From: Apus apus
Lineage: Eukaryota; Chordata; Aves; Apodiformes; Apodidae
Assembly: GCF_020740795.1 (NCBI RefSeq)
Contig: NC_067290.1
Coordinates: 16,536,001 to 16,600,000 of the forward strand
Direction of reading: 5' to 3'
Length of the DNA: 64,000 nt
Shown: one piece after another, positions 14,501 through 31,532 of the stretch
Position numbering within the stretch: the first letter of the stretch is position 1
How the letters are laid out: every line of letters begins with the position of its first letter
Translations under genes and position numbers: made by a program
Notes under the pieces: generated by a model
The model's database searches: none
The model's input: the letters and a program-made list of their open reading frames with translations, nothing else
Told to the model about the DNA's origin: nothing

Positions 14501-16091
14501 AAGCCAGGATCCTCCGGAATGAGACTGTTTTCGGAATATAAAAACTTTGTCATGGGATGAGGACCTAGAGAGGCAAGTCATTCATTTGGGTTGTATTTCA
14601 TAATCCTATGCTATCAAACTTGTGTTGTAGTTTTCCCTTTCCTCAATGGCAGTAAAAACACCTTCCAGGTGGCTGATGCACAGCACGTAACATAGTGTAG
14701 CCCTTTTGGGTAAGTATGTCACATGACTTTAATGAGAAAGACTTCATTAGAAGTTTTGGCTCTGGTCTCAACTCCACCACAAGTCCAATGCATGGCCACT
14801 GACAAGTAACTTATTTTCTTTGTGTTTATCTTCAAAAATGAGAAGAATCATAACTTTTCTCTAAAACTCTTGTTTCTACACTTAGAACATCTCAGCAATG
14901 TTTTTTTACTCTGCCTTTGTAGAGCACTTACCAAAATAAAGAAATAAACTCCACTTACGGGTCAACATTGTACAAATAGTAAACGAAAATGACCTTCACT
15001 GTTGATATTGTTGAATACATATGCACAGAAACGGTAGAAATAGTAAAGGCAATCTTAAAATTTAATCAGAAAATTGAAACAATGGAAAAATATTAGGAAT
15101 GTAGAGCTCATTAGGGCAAGCACAGTCTATTAACTGTTCAGCTGTCCAAGCACAGAGCTGAAAATCTCTAGTTTACTTATCACCGAGTACAATGACCACT
15201 ATGATCCCAGCTGTAATCAAATACATAATTGAAAGTGAACTAAAGCAGAGCAATTAAAATGAAAATACATAGGGCCAGATCTTCCCATCACTGACTTCAG
15301 TGGAATTACCTGGCTGAATATTCCCACTCACTCTAGCAAACCAAAACCTAACCATTATTACTCTGAACAGCTTCACACTGCTGATTCTGTATTTCCCATA
15401 AATTACAAAGCTTCTGCACAACAACCTAAATTAGTACAACACACTCAATATTTTTTTTCCCTTTTCTGTCTATATAAAAATTAGATGTACATTGTTACCC
15501 TAATATTTACATAAAGCATAACAACCAATTCAGCAGCTGGGACAGTAAAAGTTCATCTGCATGACAGCCATCTGCATGGTTGCATTTCAGTCTGTTTCAA
15601 TGCATCTTCAGTCCCAAAATGATGTAATGGGGAACAAAATGGCTACAGCTTTACCTCTAATAACTGTTGTTCTATTTCTGAAGCCTGACGACAAAAAACT
15701 AACAGGCAAATAAGAAAAACAGTATGAAATGCATCGACAATAATATGGAACAATTATGTGTCACAAAATGTAACCACTTGGAAATTCAGTCTGTCAAGGA
15801 ACTGGACATTTCATTATTATAATACTTCTAAGCAAGAACTAATTGAAAGTGAAGATTCACTTTTATCTAGATTTTTGCTTATGAATTTTAAGAATTATTA
15901 GGATATAACCAAAGTTATGAAAATCCAAACAAATTACCCTCCTTCCAGTAAGCCTTCCACATGCAGTACAAGCATGCTTTCCTTTTTTTTGAGGCATCTG
16001 AATATTTCTAGCTAATGGCTAAATTCTGTTCCATATCTAGATTCAAAGAGGCAAGGAATATGTATACTTTGTAATTCCCCTAGAGAAAGGA

Positions 16092-16097
16092 TTTATT
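16092..16097 (-). promoter_or_regulatory. TAFA4: Candidate poly(A) signal AATAAA for TAFA4
   Basis: This is the first canonical AATAAA (read on the minus strand) that I found downstream of the TAFA4 stop codon. It would give a 3' UTR of about 0.8 kb. A weaker ATTAAA-type signal lies nearer the stop, around 16.55 kb. No clear GU-rich element was seen after either, so the true cleavage site may be elsewhere. Confidence 0.25.
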
Positions 16098-16900
16098 TTA
16101 GAACAAGAAAAGCTATGTCTACTTTCAAATTTTGTGCCTTCCTCATGCATTCCTGCCACCACTTATGAATGTAAAAGTTAAACTACCTAGAACTATCTAA
16201 GGAAAGAAATCTAATTGCACAGATAGAACCAAAGTATGCCCTACAATAATTGCTACTGATTTATCAGTTCCATCTTTTCACCTTCATACAGCCTTGATAG
16301 TTACATCACAGCCAAAAAAACCACTAAGACATAATTTACTAACAGTGTCCTGTCAACTCACTTAGCATTGGGATCAGCTTTGTATTTTTATGTTGTCTTG
16401 TATGTGAGAAGTACTTCAGATAAATCCATGGAATCATAGAATCATTTAGGTTGGAAAAGACCTATAAGATAATCCATGTCCATTTGCCTTCTATGACCCC
16501 TAGGTTACATTCATCATCTAAACTCATTTTAAACAATTTTATATATTTTAATGTCATTTAGAAAGTCTCATCCTTGATGCACCACAGTTCAGGTGTGTGC
16601 TTCTAGGAACTTCTGCCAGGTGTCAGATCCTTGGGAACACAAAATGCATCTCAGGTAGAACCAAATCTCCTTGTTGTTTTTCTTGTGAAATTAAAATGTA
16701 CAATTCTGTATAGCAAAATCCAGGTTCAGGAACTGCAGCCACAGTGGAAAAGAGCAGAAGATTGTCCTTTTTGCTGACTAATTTTGCAAGTTCAAAGAAT
16801 CAAGTCAATAGCATCATCACAAAAGAGGGTCTCTGTGTAACAGCCAAGCAACAGTTGCACATGCCGTTGTTCTGGTAGTGACCCACAGGTTTATCCTTTG
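16098..16900 (-). other. TAFA4: Presumed TAFA4 3' UTR
   Basis: This sequence follows the TAFA4 stop codon at 16901-16903 on the minus strand without an obvious splice donor. A CR1 fragment is embedded at about 16430-16505. The left limit rests only on a candidate AATAAA and is uncertain. Confidence 0.4.
16430..16505 (-). mobile_element. CR1 LINE fragment (3' end)
   Basis: Starts with GAATCATAGAATCAT, the reverse complement of the avian CR1 tail repeat (ATTCTATG), then GGTTGGAAAAGACC, the usual CR1 3' UTR motif just inside the tail. The element is therefore in minus orientation, the same sense as TAFA4, and lies within the presumed 3' UTR. Similarity fades after about 75 bases, so it is a short, diverged 5'-truncated copy. 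Confidence 0.85.
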
Positions 16901-16912
16901 CTACCGTGTTAC
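16901..16912 (-). CDS. TAFA4: TAFA4 terminal coding exon (Val-Thr-Arg-stop)
   Basis: On the minus strand a pyrimidine-rich tract ending in TCGTAG (16913 upward) is an acceptor, followed by GTA ACA CGG TAG, encoding V-T-R and stop. Vertebrate TAFA4 ends in exactly this tripeptide after K-V-K-T-T-K, and the upstream exon ends with those residues in phase 0, so the short exon is well supported despite its size. Everything to its left in transcript sense is 3' UTR. Reading the exon in the +1 frame instead gives an open frame of about 37 codons, relevant only if the alternative GT donor of the preceding intron is used. Confidence 0.85.
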   Translation of the reverse strand, partial: VTR

Positions 16913-21497
<4,585 letters not shown>

Positions 21498-24400
21498 TTA
21501 AATACTATTTGTTTTAGTAGGGAGGTTGTCTTTGTGCTGTTTGATTGTATTATTACAAAAGGTTGAAACAAACAGTTATTGTTTTAATAGCTTATCACAC
21601 TGACTGGTTTTGAGCTAAAAATGTGGCTAAAAAACTTCACCAGCACACAGAAGGGTAAATGTCATATGCAAATGGAGAAGACAGGCAAGCACCACAGACT
21701 CCAACATTTGCACTGACCTCTGGAAGAGCCTTTCTGTCCCCACTGACTACAAAGAGGACATGCCTTCTTCACTTACATTCTTCAGGCAACTACCTGCTCT
21801 GAGGCAGAATGAAACTAGGGATTCTTGTTTAACCTGGATACACATATGTGAGATGGGATGAAGCAATGCTAGTTTCTCCCTTCACTGAGTGAGAAAATAG
21901 AATTGCACAGAGATGTAAGCATGGGAGGTCTGACAGCAAATAGGGCAGATAGGAATGTGGAAACCACTGGCAAGCATTAGGTTATTAACTCAAAATTTAC
22001 TTGCAGTTACACTGCCAGTTTTGAAGCATGTTTTGGAAGGCTAGAGTACTACACCTTAACTGTGCAAATCTCTTAGTTTTCTACCCTTAAGCCAATTTCC
22101 ATTAATAAGACCATGCTTGTTATTTTTACAAATGTTTTAATGACTTTACAAAAATGCTGTTAACAACAGATACACTTTCCCACAAATATCTGGGAACATC
22201 TGCATGTATTTCACAGTTTTGCATTGTTCACGGGTTTCACCAAATACCAGAAAATTATTCTGAAATGTATCCGTTCACAATCTTACATAATCTAAATTGG
22301 ATTTCAAAATAAAATATGGCCTAAACTGTTGATTTAGTTATTCCGCATTATGCTACGATGTGCACAAAATATTGAATTGCATGCTTTAAAAGATACCACA
22401 TCCAAAAGAGATTAACACAAATAATTTAGTCTACTCCTTGTAATGCACTTTCTTCCTTTTAATTTCAAGGTAGATTCATACCTCTGCAGCCTTCACATGA
22501 GGGTGACAAGCAGGCAAGCTGACATCGAGACATTGCTGAAATGTTCATTCAATTACTTTTGTTCTGCACTTTCACTCTAAGCCTAGGTGCAAAGCACTAG
22601 GAAAAATATACTTCTGGGATACCAGTTAGGCTTTTATAAACTATTCTTTCAATCTCGTAAATTTATAACATAAATGCATTATTTCTTCCACCAATGGTTT
22701 GGATCTTAGCTCATTTGCATTGATGCTGACTGATTGTTGACAAAACAGATTAAACTTTATTGTGCTTCCTAGGAGGTGAGGGATTATCTTCACTCCAGAC
22801 ATATGGTCCAGTCATCTATTTCATCTCTCTACTACTTCCCAAATTTGTCTTGATTCCTAGACCAGATTTACTTCAGGTAAATATGAGCAAGTCTAGAAGG
22901 CAAATTCAAGAAGACTGAAGGCACGTGCAGAGGACCTCAAGCAAGCAGCAGATCCTGGCAGCAAGCTAGCTGTGTCTTCAGAGCTGTGCATCGAAGCCAG
23001 AGAGTCCTCCTGGGAGGCCTGGGCACCACAGTACCCAGCTCTGCCCAGTGCTGTTGTGAGCCTGGATAGTGAGATGCTGCAACTCTGCCTGCACTCTGAC
23101 AGGTGAACATGCTTTCATCTGTTTAATGCTATCCTAGGAACCTCAGTTCAACTTCAGATGTTGAAAACCACCTCTCACTCTCCTGCAGGGATCTAGAATC
23201 TCTTGTGCCTCAGTTACCCTGATAACCCCTCAGATCCAACCTTTTTCACACTGCTTTGGGTGCAATCTGGTAACATCACAGAAAATACACCAAACATGGC
23301 AGGTTCACCTTATCCACACAACCTGCATCAACCTGCTCCTAATGCCTGATTAAAGAAAAAAAGGCATTAGGTGACTAGCCAAAAAGTGCAGCACAGGAGT
23401 GGGTTCACAAAGCATTCTTGACCAATTGTGCCCTTGCAACTTCCTGGTCCATGTGGAACTGAAGATTCTGCAACTGGCCCATCATCTCCACCAGTATGAT
23501 TTTCCATTAAAACAAGCACAGATGTGAATGGGAAGCATTCATAAGTCCACCTGTAACTCAAACAAGATCCACAAACTCTTCAATAAATGGCATCTTTCAC
23601 CTTCTCTTCATCTATTTAGACACTTCCATAGAAAATGACTCCTACCCTGTTGACTGATTTCTGTTCTGTGCAGATACCTCTCCTTGGAGTGAAGGCAACA
23701 CTTTGAAACACTTAATACAGATCTCACACCATTAGCTTCCAGCAAGTCTACAACTATTTGCTGTAGCAACCCACTAATTCTTACACCCATTTTGTGTCTG
23801 ATTTCTTTGTAGTTGTGAAGTCCACTCTGCTGAGCTGTATGTCCTAACTGGCTGTAGCTGTTTGTGTCCAACACACCCCTGAGATTAGTCCATTACATCT
23901 CTCCATCAGAGCTTTGGGTTCACCTTCACAGCTAGAGTTCTTTAACTGTTCTTGTCCTTGTAACCATTTCAGTCACTGAAGAATAGAATAGTTTCTTCTT
24001 CTTTTCAGATTCAGGCACTCTTGGAAAGGTTTCAACAGGTGACTTTAGTAAGAAATGAGAGCAGCTATTTCACTCTCATACACAATCACCCTCATGAAGG
24101 GAGACTGCTTTAGTTTGACATCAGGCAGCTGATTTGCTGGAAATCAGCCAGCAACTACCCAGAAACCCTGCCAAAAATAAATCTTCTGCTGACGTTACCC
24201 CACAGAGAACCTGATTCCATGGAAACAATCAGCTCTTAGAGAATAAAGGCAAAATATGTCAAAACATCATCTCACCTTGACCCACATTGTGCCCTCAGTT
24301 GTGTTTGGTTACACAGTGTCTTACAAACCAGTCTGGAACAGGTGAAGAAAGAAACTTCTTCCATTGCCATTTCTTCTGACAAACAATCTCAGCATGAAAC

Positions 24401-27275
24401 ACACACCCTTTGTTTTCTTCCTCTTTCCACCTCTTGTGTTGTGCTTTCTTCTCCTACATTAAAGCACCTATTAGCAACCATCATTTTCTTCCTGTGCAGG
24501 TATTGAATGTGCTGCAACCCAGTAACTTTCAATCTTCTGCCTGAGTAAGTCCAGCCAATTGAACTTCTTCAGTTTTGCACCACGATGCATTTGTCTTTAT
24601 TAACGTAGTTATTTCAAACAGGTTCAACTTCCTGTGAGTAGGACCTGGCCATGTGACTGCCTTAGGCTTGTCATCATCACTTCTCTGACCCACCAGCTGA
24701 AATCCATACATGATTTTGTCAGGAAAGATTCTGTATTTGCTTTCGGGTCACTGCTGGAAGTGTTGTGGAGTGTCCTGGAAGGTGCATGCCTCCCACTGGT
24801 GGCTTTGCAGGGAGATGTGGTTTTGAGCTGTGCTGGGTAAGTGCCCCTGAGCATTGCACACAATGGCATATGGCTCATAATCAAATACCTTCCAACAAAT
24901 AACTCTTGTACCCTCAGATGTATTTATTAACCAAATCTTTAGCTGAGTAAATTATACATTATCTTCCAAGGTAACTTGGAAAACATGAGCTTACATAAGC
25001 AGAAATTGTATTAGTCTTGAAAACTCCTCAGGAAATGAAATCAGTTGTGCCTGACAAATCTCTTTCCAGAAAGCCACAAAAACTCTTACCCTTTCAAAGC
25101 TGACACAACTCTAGTGCTCTCCTAGAATACCCCAAGTATCCTGAAATACATTTTTAATTACAATAATTGACCAGAGAGCTGTTAACCAGCTTGTTAGGAC
25201 TCCAAATTACACAGGGTCAGAATTTAAAAATGAAGAAGAAACAAACAGACAAAAAGTTTAATCCCAGTAGATGCTGGTTAGCACCTTCTTTAGTTAATAG
25301 TAAGTTAGAAAGTACCTCCCCATCCTGTTTCTTACCAAAAGGAGCACTGTGATACTGATCCACCTCAGCACTGACAATATCAAAATGTTATGCATTATGG
25401 ACCAACTTACTATTTATTTCTAATGTGTTCTTTACTTGAACAAGCAAATTCATATTGTCTTTAGTCCAGAAAAATACAGGTGTCTTTCCTACTCTGCTGG
25501 ATTAAGATTTCTTCCATAAGTTTTCATTTCACTATTCATTTTCCTGTATGTTTCCTGTTTGTTTGTTTTTTTCCCCCTTTGAACACTGACCCAGCATTAG
25601 CATCCTTTTAAATTCTCACGTATTCTGAAATTCATTCAAAAACCATGGGAGGGAAATCTCAGCTACTTCTCCTTTTATCTATTTGTTATGTATTGATTTT
25701 CTGCTTTCTTGTTTATATATGCCCTCTTCCCTGGAACCCAGATGGGCTTTCAGCCAAAAATTGCCCTTTTTTTCATTGAGGCGCTTTGGCCCTACAGAAA
25801 ATTCTTAAAACAATTATTTATTCCCATTCACATTTTTTTCCAATTTGAGTGTTTCCTCCTCATAAATTCTAGGACTAATAGAATTGCCTGCACGGCAGAT
25901 TATTTGGCTAGTGATGATTTACTTACAGGCTTTTAAAGCATTTAGCTAAGATAACTATTTTACAGACAAATTTATTAATCTTTTATCTTCTTGGCAGTAG
26001 CTGTTAAGACAAGCTGGAGGTACTTACTCAAGGATGTTTATTTCCATAAAGAAAATGGGTATAAACAAAATCTCATGACTGCTTTACATGTAATTTAGTC
26101 ATTGACAGAAGAATGGGTTGACCTTTGCTAAGCAAAATTTTCCATTGCTGCAGTCAAGTAGAAGAGCTACAACTCAAGGTAGGGTCCACAGGCTGTGGTA
26201 TGTCCTCTCTGCATATTTAAAGAGTTTCTTTCACACACTCTGCTTTTTTCTGAGTTTAATGGCTCAATTTATCTACAGCAACATTTCTCAAAGGATCAGA
26301 CGGGCCTGTGCTTGGAAGCTCAAATAACCCCCAAGAAAATGAGGTGTGCATATGTACACAAGAACTAGGCTTGTTGTGTTTTTTTTGTTTGTTTGCCAGT
26401 GCTTGTCAGTAGCTTTCACAGCTAAGTTCAAATGCACAAATGACAGAGTTCCTTGTTGGATTCATCCAAAGTGCAATTGAAAGTAAATGTGTTATCATGG
26501 GGAAAAGATAAACAATATCTTGACCCAAAGATTTCTTGCCCTGTACTCTCATCTAGGCTATAACAAGTGATTTTACTGTGCTTATAAAAATGCTAGGAAG
26601 ATCTCAGTCTATAATAAACATCAATCTTCACCTTCATATCCTTCTTTTTAAATAAAGTACCTTGACTTCTCCTACAACCAGTATCTAATGCTCCCAAGAT
26701 TAAAGGTGTTGAAGAAATTCATTACCCTGCATAAACATTAGATAGGCCTCACAGCAGTATTACTGCACAACATGGAACAAGGCTGATCCATGGCAGTCAA
26801 GGCACTTAAGACTTTCACTTTCTGTATCTTCAAGATTTAACTCGCTTTTGCTTTCCTTCCTGCAACACTTCAACTCCTTTTCCTTGGAATTCACCCAGAT
26901 ATCTATTATTTCTTCTGTAACAACAAAGTGCTTAATCTCCTCCTTAGCACGTATCACCAGAAAAAACATCACTTCTACTTGTAGGTGTATGGCTGAATAG
27001 AGTCATGCAAACATCCATTCTGACTTGTCTCAAGAAGGGGACCTTTCTGAAATGTTGGTACTGGGAATACTGGTTCTGTCATAAAAACCACTGAGCACTA
27101 GCCTACTTCTACCAAGAATTCCAGTAGGTAAAAGCAACTGTCTGTGCATGAGGAAAAATTGTATAGTGTGACACAACAGGTAGGCAGTACTTGCTGGACA
27201 CATCATGAATGTGAACTACATTGCTGTTTCGTTTTGCCCAAACACAGTTTAGCACATAAGTAATTTGAGAGTTGT

Positions 27276-27456
27276 CAGTCACTGGAACAAGCTTCCCAGG
27301 TAAGTAGTCATGGCATCAGGGTGGTCAGAGCTCAAGGAGCATCTGGACGATGCTCTTAATCATATGATTTAATTTTAGGTTGTCCTGCAAGAAGCGGGAA
27401 GTTGGACTCGATGATCTTTATGGGTCTCTTCCAACTTGAGAGATTCTATGATTCTA
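27276..27456 (+). mobile_element. CR1 LINE 3' end fragment
   Basis: Matches the CR1 3' region in order: CACTGGAACAAGCTTCCCAGG, then a diverged middle, then GTTGGACTCGATGATCTT, GGGTCTCTTCCAACTTGAGA, and the tail ATTCTATGATTCTA. CR1 3' ends of this form are the commonest retrotransposon remnants in birds and reptiles. The copy is 5'-truncated, non-coding, and antisense to TAFA4. Confidence 0.93.
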
Positions 27457-27707
27457 CAAATTGAGGTAGGAACTATAGGTACCAACCACCAGAGACAATT
27501 GCTGTCCAGATGTAAATGATAACTACTACTGGATAAGGTCTGAAGTTCAAACAAAATAGTTTCAAAGACTACTAAAAGCCAATTGCTCTATGAAACCTTT
27601 TATTTTACTTAGAAAAGCAACTCTTTGCTTTGGGCATGTCTTTCCCTTTAAGCTCAGGGCAAAATATAGGCAAATTAAACAGCCCTGCATTCAGTGAAAA
27701 GGTGCTG

Positions 27708-27722
27708 AAAAAAAAAAAAAAA
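27708..27722. repeat. Poly(A) run
   Basis: Fifteen A residues in the TAFA4 intron, followed by TTAAAT. No retroelement body was recognised next to it. Confidence 0.7.
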
Positions 27723-28807
27723 TTAAATGTCTATATGAGACTGAAATATTCAAATTCAAAACAAACTCTTTCTGGTTTCCACAATGTAGAAGTCTACTGA
27801 GAGATATGTCTAGAATGGGAGAAAACATGTCTAATTCTGAGGTTAAGGAAAGATAGTTTCTGTGCTACAGTAACTGAATAACACTGACTGTAGTCCCATA
27901 CGCTTGCAAAAATAAGCATGTTAAAGGATTACCCTAAGGGGTGGGGGGGAATCAAAGGCTTCCACTTTAGAAACCAAAATCCTATATTCATAATATTTTG
28001 TCATATTTAATTTCAACTATACCCAAAATAAAAACAGCTACTAAATTCTTTCAGCAACTATTTGCATTGACAAACTGAATGAAGCTTCTATGGCATCATG
28101 CATTTATATCTTTCTATCATGGAAAGACAGTGTCACCTTTGCAATCCTTAAGAGAGCTTAAAACAATGCCTGACTTTTACTAGCTGTGATTTGTAAAAGT
28201 ATTTCTGCTGTTTGATGTGTCACATAAAAATACAAAGTACTTCTGATTTAACAAATTGCACAGTTAAAGTTGATTGTGTTCCTGAATTACAAGGTATGAA
28301 AAGATTAAGCTCTGGTCTCCAAACTCTGATGTAATTGGGGTTACAATACATGAAATGGAATAGGCATGGGGCATCATTATAGCACTGATGTCCAGCAATA
28401 GGAGCATTAGGCACAAAAAATGGTAAAAGATCCATCTAGAGAGCAGTTCTCAAAATCAGATGGCCCAGGACAGTATGTATGTCCAAGCTTAGGGGTGCAT
28501 TTATTACCCAGAGACTTTTTAGACAAGCTGCTAAGCCTAAAGACAACTGGAAGGGTTAATAGATAAGCTTATGCTGCTTTCAGACTAGTTTTAAAGGAGA
28601 ATTATTCTGTGGAAAAAAAACTTAAGAAGTTTTATTGGCACAGCCACGAAATGGACGAGTACATATATTAAGAGGATTAATTACACCCAGATTTATGCAC
28701 AGACTCATTATCATCAACGCACAGAGATGCTTCCAAAATTAACAAAAGGAAGGATAATGCTTTTGAGGCAGTGGGAAGTCAAACAGTCAAGGAGACTAAA
28801 CTTCTCA

Positions 28808-29047
<240 letters not shown>

Positions 29048-29549
29048 TCAGTGCATAAAGAAAAAGCCAGCTGGCACAGTCCTACAAGATACTGAATCTC
29101 TTAAGCACCAGTTTAAATCCCGAGAAGATGAAGGGGCAAAGTACCTTGTCGGATCTGGCTTATTCCCCAAGTTTGTCCTATTCTTACTAATAAAAACTAG
29201 TTCATCATAACAAGTCAATTTTTCAGTTTAACTTCCCTGTCCCTTCCAAAGCCATTGGGAGAAAAGTAGATTGGAATAGTCAGATGGATTAAACAAGAGG
29301 ACACGCAGAGCCAGAGCACACTCCTCCTTCCTTTCACTTCCTGTCTTGCATTAGGTTTTGTATTTAATTCTTTCCCTTCATAAATGGACACAACTGACAG
29401 AACTGTATTTAATGCAAGCGAGACTTATCTTAAGTAGTGGGAAAAGTTTTCAGCATAAAAACTTGTAAGCACTGCTCACCATGCCTGTAACTGCAGGTAT
29501 GCTAAAAACAACATGGGCTGAAGAGCCATCACACATGTCACGTTTTGTC

Positions 29550-29609
29550 AAAAAAGAAAAAAAAACAAAACGAACAAACAAAACAGAAAACAACAAAACC
29601 CAAACCCCA
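29550..29609. repeat. A-rich low-complexity tract (CAAA-type)
   Basis: Sixty bases of A broken by single C or G residues, ending in AAACCC-like units. Confidence 0.75.
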
Positions 29610-31438
29610 GCTGTATGGATTTCTTTACTTCACTCCCAGCCCATACTGAAGAAACCTGTGACAAATACTCTGTCCTATTGTTTTCCTCTCGAGTGCCTTT
29701 CCTCACAACTCACTGTCATTTCCTTGCCCCTGCCTTCACATTTCAGCTCCACTGCTCCTTGCACCAAACCACTTTCCTCCACTGACAAACTTCCTGTCTG
29801 CCTTGCCTAAAAAGCCTAAAACCCCCTTTCTCAGAAACCCCACTTCACAAAACCCCTCTCCTGTTTGTGCAAGTCATTTCCATGTCCTCACTTTCCTGAA
29901 CAGCCTTCAAGAGCTTCATCTTGCTTTTGTCTGGTCTTATTTAGTGTAGAGCCTTGGATGGCACTTATCAGTGTTTGTAAAGCACCTTGTAAATTAACAG
30001 CACTACAGAGCAGGATGGGTTTTGTAATAACTGAGCTAGACAGAGAGACAATGCTGAGAACAATAAAAATGTTCAACATCAAAGCAGTACAAGCTCCTTA
30101 TTTGAGAAGATAATATAGTGCAGATACTGGTGTATGCAATATCAAAGGTACAACAGACTAAAGAAAAGAAAGGAAGGTGAAGGAGAGCTTCTTCAGAAGC
30201 AGACAGTCTTCCAAGTCCTTCAAGCTCTGTTTCAGTTTGTTTTTTCTCCTACAGGATCTGTTACTAATACCAGACACAGGACTTAGAGACAACACCTTGA
30301 TGCCTGATGCAATGTGGCCAGGCTAATGCCCTTCTAGCTGAAACCTTCCTGAGCAATTAAGTTCACTGTTCTTTTTGGGAAGACATTTTTGAGTTGATGA
30401 AGAGGGAAATCTTCACCTTCAAAAGAGTTAGCAATGCAATTTAGGCTCCTAAGGGAGTTTTCCAAAAAAACAAAAAGGAGAGTATTCAGTTATATATACA
30501 CATAACTTTTTACAATGTTGTCTTGGCAATGTTCCTTTGCTGCCTGTGTTTTGGTTTCACAAGTATTCCAAGCTGACTTTTGTTGCCAAATTTGTATTCA
30601 CAACAACCTCAGTGGACAACAGACTATGTACATGCAGCCCTGGAAAAGAAATTTAGTCTTCTACTTCCGACTCAACATGTAAAAAGAAATTATATATACA
30701 GAGCTGGTTTTTGGTTTGGTTTTGATTTTGTTTTTTTCCCTGAGGAAAAGGCCACACTGTACTTTTAAGCAAAATATGCTACAGCAGAAAAATGGTCATA
30801 TTGGAAAAATGTTGAAGACAGCATAAAAGTATCTTACATCAAAACTACAACAAGTTTATTGGCAGACTGAATTTTCGTGAAAGTGCCAAATACCATACCA
30901 TGATAAACATGAAAAAAATGATAAAAGCTACCAGCTTATAGGGCAGTAGCTTCTCTGTAAGTCAACATGGAAAACAAATACACAAACAGAGGAATTAAAC
31001 TGGCTGTGCCACTTCGTTCCAAAGTATTGCTCTACAAAACACCTCGTGTGACAATGTTTGAAGATAAGAAGCAGCTGGCCAGAGGTTCTGACAGAAAAGA
31101 TTTTGTAAAATGAGGTTGTTCATTTAAGAGAGTTTATTTATTTATTAGTTCTACAGCCCGAGTCAAAACTCTTTGAAGTAAACAGGGAAAATTTCCCTTA
31201 GGTTTTTACAGTGCTTACAGGGGTGGTCCTGCACTCACTGGAGTCAACAGCAAAATTCCTGTTGACTTCAGGAGAGCAAGGTCACAGTCCAGACTGTCTC
31301 TTGAGAATGAGATTTTATAAGGGAGGGAAGAAAAAGCAAAAATTTGGAACTGCTCAGGCTACATACTTGAGTTTTCCATGTTTCTCATTTGAAAGACTAA
31401 GTGGCCAGGTCTTCTTTTTAATTAAAGTCATTATTCAC

Positions 31439-31532
31439 CAGATATCAGATGCCAAGATAAGAGTAGAAGCCATTTTTTCAGAAGGTACTTCATAAGGATG
31501 GACTAGATCCAGCTTCAACAATCAATATGTAG
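31439..31532 (-). other. Speculative alternative first coding exon for TAFA4
   Basis: On the minus strand TTTTTTTCAG at 31533 upward is a good acceptor. It is followed by 39 bases and then an ATG at 31491-31493 opening M-K-Y-L-L-K-K-W-L-L-L-L-S-W-H-L-I-S. The frame ends in a split G codon at a GTGAAT donor (31438 downward), phase 1, exactly what the exon at 28849-29004 needs. The peptide has the basic start and leucine core of a signal sequence. However, it does not resemble the mammalian TAFA4 signal exon, the ATG context is weak, and it was picked from many donor-like sites, so chance is a serious explanation. Confidence 0.15.

Larger units (their letters stand above)
1..16090. other. Non-coding region downstream of TAFA4
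   Basis: No coding exon could be recognised on either strand. The open frames here (up to about 140 codons) show no known motif and often overlap one another in opposite strands, as expected by chance. Base composition is AT-rich with few CpGs. The only local structures I can point to are an A/C-rich tract near 2.8 kb and an inverted repeat at 8.5 kb. Because TAFA4 is read leftwards and ends near 16 kb, this stretch is inferred to be the intergenic flank beyond its 3' end. Confidence 0.6.
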
